Origin: Taenia hydatigena
Lineage: Eukaryota > Platyhelminthes > Cestoda > Cyclophyllidea > Taeniidae
NCBI GenBank assembly: GCA_036345935.2
Contig: JADWOT020000002.1
Coordinates: forward strand, 12,837,905 to 12,901,904
Reading direction: 5' to 3'
DNA: 64,000 nt
Below the pieces are notes generated by a model. It made no database searches, was not told where the DNA came from, and saw only the letters and a program-made list of their open reading frames with translations. Position numbers and translations under genes: made by a program. How positions within the stretch are numbered: the first letter of the stretch is position 1; each line of letters begins with the position of its first letter. This document shows, one piece after another, positions 48,708 to 61,013 of the stretch.

Positions 48708-51700
48708 TTGTATTCTTTGTGTATTTAACGTAGATGATGTCTTTGTTTGTTTTCATTGCTTATTTTGTTGGGTAACTGAACTGAGAATGGTGTGAGTGAG
48801 GCATGGAATTACTTGTTTGGAATGCATTGTAGTCGTTGAGTTGCTACGTTGCCTTTGCTGGGTGGTTGGATGAGCAAGGGCAGACCTTTGTAGTACTGTG
48901 CCAAATGCTGTGGTGACAGAGGGTGCATCGGGTCGGTAAATGAATGAACAGATGAATCAGTTAAGGTGGAACAACTTGAAATAAGACAGTTGGGGAAGCC
49001 CTCTAAAATGCTCTTATTTTTTGTCACTCCGGAGCCCGAGACTGTAGAAGGAGAATGAGAATTAGGAAGATGACAACCACCAACAGGCCACTGCTCCATC
49101 AAAAGTAAAATTATTGTACTGTTTAGTTAGGATTGTTGGGAGGGAACCGCGGAATGGCCCGGTTGCGAACTTTGTCGTCGATTTGCATTAGTGCCTTAAG
49201 TAAGTTATAGGACCAGGGAGGACCTCAACACCGTTTGTCACGGTTCTCACAAGGTTGATCTAAAGGACTGTATTTTCATGTGGGATTGTAGAAAGTCATA
49301 TTGAAAGTCGCATCACAGGGCGAAGATGCATTTCTTTTTGACGAAATTTTGACCGCCTCCATGCCTTAGTTGCTAAGCCTCACAGGAAACCACTTAGGCA
49401 AACACTACAGGGATGAGGAGAATATGCCGCGATCCAAGGTGAGGTTCAACTATCCGGAAGTCACCGCTGTTTGGCTTGCTAAAGAAAGAGGGAAGAAGTA
49501 AGATGGAGGCAGCCCAGTGAACCCAGCAACAAACACTTCGTGCTAACATCTGTCAGCATTGTTGGAGGTGATGATCGTCCAAGGTCTCATTAGTGCCACT
49601 CTCATTGCTTCTATTTTCATCTGCCTAAATGCACCAGTGCGGACACCTACAGTGCATCAGTTTGAACTATGCAGTCCACTTTTAATTTGACAGTGAAGCC
49701 TGTATCTACCCTTCAAAGGCATCCAATCGATGGACATCGAGAGGAACGAAGCAGTATTTACAACGTCTACTTTAGTCCAACTTCCTTTCCGATGGGAGAA
49801 ATAGCACTTTTGACTGTGCTGGCATCACTTGTCGAATCGTGGAGTCGGTTCTCTATCTAATGTGATGGAATGTAGTTGTCTCATGCTCTGAATGAATATT
49901 GTCGAAGTACTACAAAGTAAATTGCTTGTAGCACGCCATCTATCAGGAAGGCAGCTTTGTGTGGATGTGCATATGCCTGATCAGAGTTTGTCAAGGCTCA
50001 TTCTTACTGCTTACACAAAATAATTGCAAAATAATGGGGGGCCATTGGCGCTAATTTCACAGCATTTTTTTATCTACGGTTGTGAGAAGTGGAGTATACA
50101 GTAATGTAAGCGCGCATTACAAAATCATCCACAAAATTGTGAAATTGTTACGGCATCCCATAAGCTGCTGTGCCAAGTCTAACATGCAGCATTTAGATTA
50201 GGATCCGTGGAAGGCATTGCAATGCTTTAGCAGTTGGATTAAATCCGCCTTTGATTACGCACATCACTTAGTCTCCACGGCCTAGCCTTCAGGTCACGCA
50301 AGTAGCCTCTTAGTCCACCTAAACGCTGGTGGCACATTCGCCGCAATGCAACCACTTGACCTCGCTACGGCCACGGGAATACCTTGTAGTGCTGGTTGCA
50401 AGCCAACCTTACCATAAAAGACAGCTACTGTAAGTCCTAATGTAGGAGGCCAAATTTTAGCCAGAGATCAGAGAGACATCTGTCGCTGATGGGTAAATCT
50501 GGTGAGAATACAAGCAGAAGGTCGATAGTGACGTCTCTTTTTCATCAATGACCACATTTCCACATTTGGCAGAATTGCTATTCACGATAGGAAAACGGTA
50601 TAACCCTGATGTGTACGGTACGTCTATCAGCGAAGACGTCAATCAAGTGATTGCTTGACATCTCCTCCATCTCCTCATTGCCTCTACACAGCATAGCTAG
50701 GCAATATGGCTGGACAGCACGGAAGTTGGAGCAAGCTGGTTAGGATGAACAGACACAAAACGTTACCTACAAGAGACTATTTGGATTTAATAAAATCGGC
50801 GTGTCGAAAGAAGCCTGACTATTAGTCGCAGAAACTGCTGCATTTTGTGCTGGATTAGAGAGCATTAATGGTCCCTGAAAGCGAAGTCAATGCATGACGC
50901 CGTCACTTGGGACAGTGCCACAGTCGCAAGGAGGAAAGTAGATCGGTAGTGCTTGCATCTGAAGCACGAATGCACACTCGATTTGACGCTGCTCCACCAG
51001 AGACAATTAATCGGTACGCTTGAGACTACCGACTGTGCTGATTGCGGTGGGTGAAAAAGAGTTAGTGTGTTGGTATGATGTGGAAGCGCCCTGATAATCC
51101 GTGCACCATCCCAGGCTTGCAGCGGTTGGAAAGTTAGTAATGACTCAGTCTCGACTGACCTCACTGTGCTACGTGTTCACACAAAAAACTAAAGGCTCAC
51201 CACGAGTGCGGTGTCCTGAACGTGGAGTTTATGGGCGCCAAACCCACCCGCCTGCTGCAGATCTCTGCAGACCCCCACGGACAGGTAGACTATCCTTGTG
51301 ATTATTTTTATCTAATTCATGAAACCTCCAATTATAGGAAATCGCAGAAGAGGAGGATGATTTGTCGGGTGTACGGTCCACCGTATCATCGGCAGCAGTG
51401 ACACTATCCTAAAGGATTGGCACTTTCGCACAAAATAAACGATGAATGCTTGTCGCTTCGAAAAGAACATAGACATTCAAAACCTAAGTGCCAACAGTAA
51501 GCACAAGAATCTGCCTATCGATGAATTCTGTACCTATCATAAGATATTACGGAGGGGTGTGCCCAAAATTTGGTTACTCTCATCATCTAAATAACTATGC
51601 TTGACACGCGAAAATGATTGCAACTACTCGCGTGGCCTAGAGACCAGCCCATCGACGAAGGTACAAACACCACCCAAGTGACCGTCGATGAGGCTCAGAG

Positions 51701-53022
51701 CTGGACAGGCGACAAACGCAAAATTACTTGTGCTGAGTACTTTTGTTGCCATGTTAAATTGTAGCTACATTGTAGTTGGGTTAAATATAAGTAGCTAGCC
51801 GAGTCCTTCATTGTCCACAGCTGAGTGTGTGCTAGATACTACACGTAATATTCGCATAGGCTACATTTGCAGGGATTTCCTCATTCGTCTCCCCGCCTCC
51901 GCGCCCATGCCTAATACGAAAAGGTTGAATGTTCTGAGACACATTTATTGCCTTACAAAAAAAGATGGACCAATGGCGAGTTAATAAAAGGTTGCGCGAT
52001 GGCCATTTTCGACGCCGGGAGATTCACGTTGTGTTCCTGCCTCTCGTCAAAATGGTGAGGTTAAAAAAACATGAATGCTACAGTGTTACAGTAGTTTTTA
52101 TTGTTGCGACCTTATAAAATAAAATTAATCAAAAATTTGCCTAGAAATCTAATAGATAGCGATGAGAATCTAGGAATAGACGTATTCTTAACTGGCCTGT
52201 GCAATAAGAATCATCAAAATTATAAAATCGTATTTTAAAGTCTTGTGCAAGTGACATACTTGAATGTGTTTTCAAAAATTTCTGCATAGTATTTTTTCTA
52301 TGGCTATTATTTTGCTTCGTTCATACCCAATACCCTTCTCGTGCGTTTAGCGGCATATATGAAATGTCGGGCTTTGGTGTGGTTGTTGTTACGTCTGGTA
52401 CCAAGTCTGCGCTAAAGAGTTCGGGTATGTGAGCTTCCATTTTGGAACTTTTTGACCTACTTTGTGCATGCACATAAGTAAACCCGCAGTGTTGACATGA
52501 TAGCGTAAGTGGCGACTTTTGAGGCTTGCTGAATTAATGGCTTGTGTAATGCTTGTGGTGAAATGATCGAATTCTATCGAAGTATTTACTTAAATGCTGA
52601 CGTGAGTCGCGTTTTTTACTCTGAGAGCATTTTGTACTTCTTCAAATTATGACGAAATGTGGGCGGTCGGATTTCCCTATTATTGGTTACCAGTGATTTA
52701 TTTGTGGCGATAAATTGCATGTCGAACCTGCGGGTTTGCTGCTTAGTGGCAGTCGAGAAATCCCGGAGTAGTCAGTGGTAACGTTGATGATCTGGTGATA
52801 GTTATTGGGAGAAACCACAAATTGAGCCGAGGAAACTGTATGCAGACAGTTTAGCGATTGTATAATGTTAAACTTGACCAAAATTTTAGTGCTTAGCGCA
52901 TTACTGAGCTGCTAGCCGTGCGTTTCGGTCACTCTAGTAATTGATTGTGAGAGTCCACCTATGAGATGGCGCTTTGTAGGACTTCCTTTCCCTTGCTGTA
53001 GTCGATAAAGAAATTACTGACT
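48708..53022. other. no gene recognised
   Basis: No family, retroelement motif or splice-bounded exon was identified. A clear AATAAA shortly after the F-box stop was not seen. Confidence 0.4.
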
Positions 53023-53304
53023 TTAGCGGCAGCTGACAGTAAAATAATGCACGCTGACTTCAGTGAATGAATGGAGAGTTTTGATTTTTGCAAAGATGGC
53101 AAACCGGTTGGGATGTAACCTATCCAACTTTTCACTGAGTGATGGCATAATACTAGAGATCGTCTCAGTGCAGATGTGAGAAGGGATGCGAAATAACCCA
53201 GACTCTAAAATGCCGAATCCATGAACCAACGCTTCGCTTCCTCTCCGTGAGGTCACTTGAGCTTTTTTATGTGGCAATTTGATTTCTGCCTGGGTAAATG
53301 ACAT
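53023..53304 (-). CDS. candidate exon, unknown protein
   Basis: A 93-codon frame with an ATG start (MSFTQAEIKLPHKKAQVTSR) and even composition, including an amphipathic stretch SIMPSLSEKLDRLHPNRFAIF. No family recognised. It may belong with the candidate exon at 55073-55381 on the same strand, but no splice link is shown. Confidence 0.2.
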   Translation of the reverse strand: MSFTQAEIKLPHKKAQVTSRRGSEALVHGFGILESGLFRIPSHICTETISSIMPSLSEKLDRLHPNRFAIFAKIKTLHSFTEVSVHYFTVSCR

Positions 53305-53730
53305 ACTTCTCTAGCAGCTGGTCGATGTTGTGTCAAAAGTGGCTGTTGGTTGGAGACTTGTAATGATTTCTGCATACGGACATGATTTTTCGCTTCTAAG
53401 AAAGGCTATCGAACCCCTATTTTTCAGTTGCGAAGGATGCGATAATTGTCCCCTCTGTTTAATACAGTCATTGGTGCGCTGATAGACTTTGCACTCTCAT
53501 CACGAGTCTTGCTGCCCAACTAAGCAAAGTGTAATTCATTGGGCACTCCTTCCATGATGCGGAGAACCGCAGTCCCATGGGATCGAGTATGTGCGTGAAG
53601 GCAAACGCTCAGAAGGTGTCACAAACTTGATCCATATCTCGTCCCTTTTCTCGGCTAAGTGTAGCGGAGGTCGTGGTGATTGTTTTGCCTGGTGGGAGGT
53701 ACGGTACTTGTCAACTCCCCCCATACTAAC

Positions 53731-53749
53731 GTTGTTGTTGTTGTTGTTG
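53731..53749. repeat. GTT trinucleotide microsatellite
   Basis: Six tandem GTT units, uninterrupted. Confidence 0.9.
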
Positions 53750-54097
53750 CAAATAGCCCTAATGCTCTTTATAGAAAGTATTATTTCTTTTTATAATTGA
53801 CTTATTTAAATAGCTATAAGCATACAAGGTGGGATAGGATAGTGAAATACATGTAGGAGTTTTCTTAATGGATGACTGCATTTATTTCGTGCAAAAAAGT
53901 TTTTGACGGCTAAATAAAATGTAACATCGGAATTGCGATGTACCTGTAGAATAAAAAATAGAAGTAATCATGTTTACAGGAATCGAATCTTTTCTGTAGA
54001 GGACATAGAGATTCCGGCTATTTAAACCCCATTTTAAATGGATATTGCTTCATAGAAGCATGAGCGAACTGAAACAAAACGTACGGCTAAGACCGCA

Positions 54098-54710
54098 AAT
54101 TTCGCTTTAACTAAATGCAATTTTATTGTATTCATTTCCACGCGTATGCGAATTTAGCCCTCAATGAATGCAAGTTTGTTGTAATCATCCTCTCGAGAAT
54201 GCGAATTTCACCATCAGTGAATGCAATTTTGTAGTATTGATCCACTGGTGATTAAGAATTTCGCCCTCACTGCTTCAATTTGTAGTATTGAAGCACTGGT
54301 GATTGGGAATTTCGCCATCACTGCTTGCAATTTTGTAGTATTGATCCACTGGTGATCGGGAATTTCGCCATCACTGCTTTCAATTTTGTAGTATTGATCC
54401 ACTGGTGATCGGGAATTTCGCCCTCACTGCTTGAAATATTGTAGTATTGATTCACTGGTGATTAAGAATGTCGCCCTCACTGCTGGAAATTTTGTAGTAT
54501 TGATGCACTGGTGATTGGAAATTTTTCCCTCACTGCTTGAAATATTGTAGTATTGATCCACTGGTGATTGCGACTTTCACCCTTATTTCTTGAAATTTTG
54601 TAGCATTGATCCACTGGTGATTGGGAATTTCGCTCTCACTGCTTCATATTTTGTAGTTTTCATTCACTAGTGATCGGGAATTTCGCCCTCACTGCCTGAA
54701 ATTTTGTAGT
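54098..54710 (+). repeat. 53-bp tandem repeat (minisatellite), about 11.5 units
   Basis: The unit has the form gaatttcgccctcactgctt, then a short aatttt-gtagtattgatc segment, then cactggtgat. Central units (about 54300-54420) are nearly identical with period 53. The first three units at the left are strongly diverged, with ttcatttccacgcgtatgcg in place of the consensus, and the last units are also altered. Because 53 is not a multiple of three, no reading frame persists through the array, so an open frame on the minus strand here is not a gene. Confidence 0.9.
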
Positions 54711-55072
54711 TGCAGTGTTGTTGCAGTGTTTTGGCAACAGGCGTATCAATGCTGTCTGCCTGTTTGGCACTACAAGAGCTGTCTTTTCTGTTTGTTTTCA
54801 TCACTTCCACCTGCCAGTATCATAATTTTTGGAATTCTGGGTACGAAGTTTCTTTGATCCTTGCAGAGAGTCTTGCGAATTGTGTACACGCGGTAAGGGA
54901 GATGCGTCCGTCTTAGTTACGGCTCTCAACTTCCTATAATCTACGCATTATTGTGAAATATCGTTACATCTTCCTTGCCAGTGCGATCGGAGATGTCCGT
55001 GGTGACTTTGATGGTGGTATAACCTCATTTAATCTCATCTCTTTAATCGGGTGGTATGCGTCTGCGCTGCTG
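54711..55072. other. no gene recognised
   Basis: Unique-looking sequence after the minisatellite. The open frames at 54710-54916 and 54953-55150 have no family resemblance. Confidence 0.4.
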
Positions 55073-55381
55073 TCAAATGAATCTACCTTCGTCGGCATTA
55101 ATCGTGCGCTTAACAATGCTTGTTTCTCTCAGTTTTGCGCCTTGCCATGAGAACATGTTCACGTACTTGATCAGGAATGCGCAAAGCTCTTGCGTCCTGT
55201 TATCGGTGGTACTGGTCAACTGTGAGCAAGGGTAGTCGGAATTGTTCATAAGGAGAGCTGCTGCTTCAAAAAGAGCGTGAATCTTCTGCATTGACTTGAG
55301 AGCTTTGCTAAGTGAATATGTGCCTTCCATAAAATTTAGGATCATCTTAGGGTTGCGAATTAAGTCAGCACCAAGTTCCAC
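55073..55381 (-). CDS. candidate exon of an unrecognised helical protein
   Basis: The frame reads like a real alpha-helical protein: LIRNPKMILNFMEGTYSLSK, then KIHALFEAAALLMNNSDY. It has no ATG and begins after a possible acceptor (attattatag just upstream). A GTAGAT donor lies at its end after TINADEG. Upstream on the same strand, 55530-55475 looks like a 56-nt exon between ttatttattacag and GTAAGC, but its phase does not fit, so the join is unproven. Family unknown. Confidence 0.35.
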   Translation of the reverse strand: MELGADLIRNPKMILNFMEGTYSLSKALKSMQKIHALFEAAALLMNNSDYPCSQLTSTTDNRTQELCAFLIKYVNMFSWQGAKLRETSIVKRTINADEGRFI

Positions 55382-55540
55382 ATTGCAAGCTAGTGTTGGA
55401 CCTATAATAATTTTCGCTGTTCGGGTTTATTTTCTCATGCGAACTTTTATCGACGTCTTTCTGCTTACCATCTCCACCAAGTCAAAAAGGAAGCTGCATG
55501 AGCGTTCTTCCAGTCTACCTGGGCCTGTAATAAATAAGTA

Positions 55541-58108
55541 GAACAAGTTACATTGAAAATGCAGTAAGCCAAACTATGCTGGAATTAATTTACCATGTTT
55601 TGTGTTTAAACCGTTAAACCATGTGTGTCCACATTTATGCTAGAGCTTTAATTTCTGCTGTTTTGGCTCAGCTTTGGAGTGCCATTTGAACCACTTTTAT
55701 AGGAAAGGGACTGTAAGACATGCAATGCTTTGCTTGATGAACTGCCGATTTCGGTTACAGTGGCTCGGATGACCTTATTGCCTTTGGCGGGTAAGCTGGC
55801 CTCTGGGCCATGCCAACTGCCTGGATTCCTTCTACTTGCTGAGCACTGATGTTCTGGCCAAGCATTGTGCCTTTCGTTGTCTTGAGGGAAGTCTCAAGAC
55901 GCTACAATTAACGCTATGTTCGACGGCACTATGCATTTGGCAAACGAAGCATTACTAAGCTGACAATCGCTACCACTACTCACCGAGGGCTGATATCAGC
56001 ACTGCATCATTGTCTTCCCTACTGTTTTGAGGTTGGAGCAGTCCAGCACAGTCATCGACTACTTGCATACTCCTCGACCTTTCTTCACTCCAGTCTTGCA
56101 CAATCGGCTTAATCTTCCTCGATTTCTGTTGTGATGGCTAAAGGAGGAGTGTAATCGCAAGTAGATTTTTTACAATTCCTCTAGTCCCATCAACTTCCAC
56201 ACTTCGTTACCAAGCATACTAATCCCGGGTATTGAACCAGGAGGAAACGGACTCAAATGAACTCATTTTTCCTGGTAATCAGAACAAAATCCTTTGGCCC
56301 CGTCTACTTTGCACTGACCGTGGGCAACTCGGACCTGATATCCTTTAGCACAGTTGTGATGAACATAACAGGTTACTCGAGGGCTTCGAAAACGGATCTG
56401 GATCTAAGCGAATCAGCAGGGTACTAATTCACTCCCAGGCTTAGGCTGTGTAATTATTAGTGATTTGTGACATGAGCAGAGGTTGATAAAGTCTTTCACG
56501 GTTCGAAAACGATTTAAGTGATAATCCACCTAGAATGGCGGCTGGTCTTTGAATGACATCTCTGAACCCTGCAGAAGGACGTATTACAAAATGCGGTGAG
56601 CTCTACGCCTTACACTGCTTCATTGATTATTTTTAAGAATTTTTATGATTTTGTCCTCCTCATAGGCATTCACTCGAGGCTGGAATTGCATCAACCAACC
56701 GCAGCTCCTCACTGCATATGTTTTTGTGCAGCGTAGAAAGCACATATAGGTGAAACCTTGTCTGCCTAATAAGCATCACTGGGAACTAAAGGAGTAGAAA
56801 TAACTTACTCCACTCCATTTAGGAAAGTACCACCATTACTTGCATTTCATTGGCTCTTTCCCGATTGATTTATTGTACCAATCTTTCCCCTACTGGCGAT
56901 GTTTGCCCCCTATCCTATACGGATATGGCTTGCAGAACGAGGGCCGGGGGGACTGACGAAGCAATAGCCTCGCCGAAAGGAGCATGGAGCACGGCCCTAA
57001 ACAAAGCGAAGTGGATCGTGTTCTGAGTCAATGGTTTGCAAAATGACGGATTTTGGTGATGAAGTCACTTAACTGCATCATTGTTGTACCTCTTCGGAGT
57101 GGTATGTTGAATACACGTGTATGTATTTTTCCCGAGTGTGATGTTTTCTTTTGTCTTCAGGGAGGGAAAAGCTGAGAAAACTGCAGTAGGTATGTATGAG
57201 TTGGTGGTAGAGATGCTCTGTTGTAGATTGAAGGTTTGCTTGCCGTAGCCCATTTGCATGACTATGTGACAGGTGCGGCATATTTTGCTTCAGGAGGTGT
57301 AGAAATACATTTAATTGTTAGCACAGATAATGGGTGCCTTGAGAATGGCTTTAGAAGGCGCAGAATGTGTAACTAGTGGGTGGTTGGGTAGGTGGGTGTA
57401 AGGCGGAAGGGGTGTTTGTGAAAAGTAGAAGACAAGACAACCCCAAACACTTTGTGCACCAGCCTGTACGCGAAGTAGGCGAGGAGGAAGGGAAGGCCGC
57501 ATACTGCTTGATTAATGTCGTAACACCATCTCCTCTGCAGGGTGACTCCAAGTGTTGTTGCGTTGTCGTTTCAACTCGCGTTACTGTTAAGCAGACGTGG
57601 TAGCTAGTGCCACCACTGGGCGACTGTATGGAGTTGAATGATATGCTGATGGAACCAACTAGGCAGGATGGGGATTAATGTGGAAGATTTGTTTCTTAAA
57701 CGCCTTTCGATAACGTCTGTTAGTGTGTCTACAGTCCTTTGTATCTTATACCTTTGCCTAAAGTTAAGCTGGTCCGCTGGCGTTACAACTACCTCGTTGG
57801 CATGGCATCCATGCTTCCCCGGACTGATTGACATTGGTCTTTAAACAGAGTGATTTTGACAGGTGCACATTGTGATACAAATATGTGATAGAAATACCAA
57901 ATCAGAAATAACATGAAAGGTTTTTTATGTCAGGCTTGTCACGATGAAAATAGAATAAAGGTATTAGATATGAGATCATTTATTGTTTTTGAGCCCAAAA
58001 TTTGTTTTGGCAAGGCTAATGGACAGTTTTGCTTAATAAATAGCTTAATTATTTCTGTGTGGTTGAGTTTTGCTCAAATTACTTCTGAAATAAATATGTG
58101 ACCTTGTA
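55541..58108. other. no gene recognised with confidence
   Basis: The frame at 57604-57834 (minus), with LNFRQRYKIQRTVDTLTDVI, looks protein-like and could be an exon, but no family or splice partner was found. The rest shows nothing. Confidence 0.35.
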
Positions 58109-58309
58109 TTGTTGTATGATCTGAAGACATGTAAATGTGAGCTACGGGGCTTAGAGAAAACCAACTGGTTCAAGCGATTCAAGAATGCGTTGATGTTGCT
58201 TCGCAGTGCTTCAGAGTGGAGAGGTTTTGCCTCGCAAGTCAAGAACGGCAAAGACCTTCAGAACATCATAATACCACGCCGGTGGGTTGCGATGGCAAAG
58301 GAAATGTAG
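58109..58309 (+). CDS. candidate terminal exon, unknown protein
   Basis: The frame ends LRGLEKTNWFKRFKNALMLL, then WRGFASQVKNGKDLQN and a TAG. It has no ATG; possible acceptors lie just upstream (gatctgaag, aatgtgag). It is basic and helical. Family unknown. Confidence 0.2.
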   Translation: MLYDLKTCKCELRGLEKTNWFKRFKNALMLLRSASEWRGFASQVKNGKDLQNIIIPRRWVAMAKEM

Positions 58310-58959
58310 TTGGTAAAAAGCAAATAAGTCTCACGATTGGGGTCGCTAGAACATAACAATAAATTCTTTGCTGTAGAACAAAACCGGAAAGCAGTTGAGC
58401 AATTTTATTGTGCGTAACAAATGTGGTGTAGCTTTCAAAGACTTCCTTGAAAGCAAGGGAAGGCACAATATTAGGATGGAATATATATATCCAACAAGCG
58501 GCAATCAAACAAGCAAAGCACTAGCCGTGAGGTGTTGCTGAGCACCTGAGCAGAGGACTCCGAATCGTTGTATCAGGCCGCATGGCAACCTGTTTCTGGC
58601 TAGGCATGCAAGGTGTCATGGTTTGATATAAATGACATGCGATCGAGATTGGGTGTAGTTAAGACGATCGCACCGAATTTCATGCCTACCAAGATGTGCT
58701 TCATTTTTGGCAGTCCGGCATCCATTGAATGTAATGCATGTGGGTGCACACTGGAAACGTAGCTGCAGCAATGCAGATTGAAGAAGCACTGAATATGCAG
58801 ACAATAGAGGCTGATTCAATTTTGGAATGTTAGAGGGTACTGCTTAAACACCCTGATCCACTGTGCAAACCGAAGTGGGAGGGCCTGGAACTTGGGCTGC
58901 AGTCGCATAAGATGATCATAGCTTTGCATATCATGCATCATCACGTCCAGAGATCTCAC

Positions 58960-59146
58960 TTTTATATCCTGATCCGTGATGTGTGATCCTTGTGGATTAG
59001 TGGAGCTTGCACAATGGCAAATGCCATTGTGGCAGACAACTTGGCAGTTGCCACCAGTGAAGCAGTCATTAGCTCGACACTGCATAAAGTCGCAAAAGTC
59101 CGCGTGCTTCACCTTTTCACATCCACTGCAGTAGCCGCAATCACCA
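58960..59146 (-). CDS. candidate cysteine-rich exon
   Basis: Between an acceptor-like gttgaag and a GTGAGA donor, the minus strand reads about 60 residues with ten cysteines: GDCGYCSGCEKV, DFCDFMQCRANDCF, GGNCQVVCHNGICHC. This resembles small secreted disulfide-rich modules, though the spacing does not fit a named EGF or Kunitz pattern. A similar Cys-rich stretch (GCRGGICGYNCCISLC) lies about 130 bases upstream in another frame, so a gene with repeated Cys-rich exons is possible. The plus-strand frame over the same bases (58990-59379) is probably its shadow. Confidence 0.35.
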
Positions 59147-59391
59147 CTTCAACAACTCTGCTTACAAAGAGCTCCACTGCCCCACGCCTTCTGCATTTCA
59201 TTCTGTTTATTGACAGAGTTGCCAAAAACCATGGCATAATGAAATGCAACAGTTGTAGCCGCAGATGCCGCCTCGACAACCCTAGCCAGTATTTGCACCA
59301 AAGTGGCACATTGATGACTGACACTGCGGAAATGTTGTCTGTTTCGATTAACCATGGCTACCAACGAAGGGACAGCTGAAGATAATGACAA

Positions 59392-60074
59392 GAGTGCTTA
59401 GTGAACGCATTGCTGATAAGTAGTGCTTTTTGGTTTTTGCGTGCTCGTTTTTAGACCACCATAGAGGTAGATTTAAGCACTCACGCAGACGACTCACTGG
59501 TTGACCTGGTCACGTCTCACTGAACCCCGATTTATCTGTGTGCTAGCTAAAATACCCCATGAGATGTGGCTTTGGGAGGTGTTACTTTTTCGTGCACCAT
59601 ATTATTCGTCGTTTAAAATGTGTATTTGATCTGTTAGTATGCAACATGCGCCGTGGGAGCCTGTTGTTTAAGTTTTTTTGCAACTCACTAACACCCGTTT
59701 CTTCGAGAGCTCGCATAATCAATAAAAGACCGCAATTATCGTCAAATTTAAGTGCCACAACCCTGGGCACCTAAATGACTTGCGTAGTAGTTTATTTAGG
59801 AGGTTGTTGAGAGGTTTGGGGCTAAGTGTTTGAGAGAGACAAATGAGATAGTAGAACGATGGGAAAAGTGTTTGCACAAGCTGTCTACAAATGATTGTCT
59901 GGATCGACGATTCTAGCTAGCATTTGATTCACTGAAGAAAAGCACAAGGTTAAAATTGTCTTTCACTTGCACGGATTTTATTAATGGCAAATTACCAAAG
60001 CCATCTACGAGCAAAGGGCCGGTATAACTTAAGTGGTTATTCCATTTGAAATACCGTATTGTTATGTCCGATGA
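59392..60074. other. no gene recognised
   Basis: Nothing identifiable. Signal peptide and exon 1 of CAP copy C would be expected at the right edge, but only a remnant is seen from about 60075. Confidence 0.4.
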
Positions 60075-61013
60075 GGAACCCATTCGGATAAATCACAGGC
60101 AGTCCTTGTCAGCAACATGAGACTAATAGTAAGTCCCTTCTTAACACCTTCATGGTTAACTAAATATGTGTTGACATCATAATATGTTTCGCGTGTAAAT
60201 GTTCTTTGCCTAGACTTATTCTAAAAAAACTGGAGAATCTAGCAAATTCATGGGCCAGGTCGTGCAGCTTCAAACCTCACCTTTCGTCAGCATACCCTGG
60301 AGTTGTACAAAATACCATTATTATCGGTGGCATAAAGCCACCTATTACTGAAGACGTGTGCGCCTGGAAGAAAGAAGCTTAACAACGCAATTATTACAAC
60401 AACTCTTGCACAGGGGTTTGTAGTCATTGTACACAGGTGAGTAAATTGTGTGCGTGTGTGTGTGCTATTCATGATATGCAGAGTGTGGATGCAATCTAAG
60501 CCACACAGCGAAGCCACTCACTCCCTACTACTGAGTGTCTACTTGAAATGCTGTGTGGATAGAAGAGGCGTAAGCGAGTGGATTCATGTGCATAATGGTG
60601 TGGTATTAAATAGTCTGGTACGAGGTGGTACGTCTTGTCATGCCTTCTTTCTCTCCACATGAACAGCTGGTTTGGGCGACCACGAATAAGGTGGCCTGTG
60701 CAATGCACCAATGTTATGATATCAAACCTGGTTTACAGAATCCACAATACTTGATTGCGTGCGATTACAAGTTTGGGTGAGTTTGGTTTCTTCTGATCGT
60801 GTGACTGATGGGAAGCCTGTCGATACACTGCTATGTGCTCACTGCTTTGGAGGGAACCTCAAAGGACCGAGGCCGTATGAGGAAGGAACCAGCTGCAGCC
60901 ACTGCCATAAAAAACAGGATTGTATCCGCAACCAATGCGTTAAAAAGCGAAAAGGCCATCGTGAAACAGCATGGCTTTACAAGGCAAACTTCAACTTCTA
61001 CTTCTACCGCTGA
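60075..61013 (+). pseudogene. CAP-domain protein, copy C, broken
   Basis: Third CAP copy with the same four-exon layout. An exon 1 remnant ends with SNMRLI and a GTAAGT donor (60128/60129). Exon 2 is 60214-60436, exon 3 is 60667-60776 and exon 4 is about 60851-61013. The first intron is 85 nt, exactly as in copy B. Recognisable parts: LENLANSWARSCSF, CAWKKEA, NYYNNSCTGVCSHCTQ, LVWATTNKVACAMHQC, NPQYLIACDY and RPYEEGTSCSHC. Breaks: exon 2 is 223 nt (one extra base in an A7 run near 60226), a TAA stop follows CAWKKEA, the acceptor of exon 4 is TGG instead of TAG, and no signal peptide exon is visible. Opposite strand to copies A and B. Followed on the same strand by an arginase pseudogene. Confidence 0.8.

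Noticed and set aside
54214..54402. Open frame on the minus strand with repeated DQYYK/INTTK-like motifs
   Set aside because: It lies inside the 53-bp tandem array; the period is not a multiple of three and no frame persists through it.
54098..54710. CRISPR array
   Set aside because: Repeats are head-to-tail with no unique spacers, and the genome is eukaryotic; this is a minisatellite.
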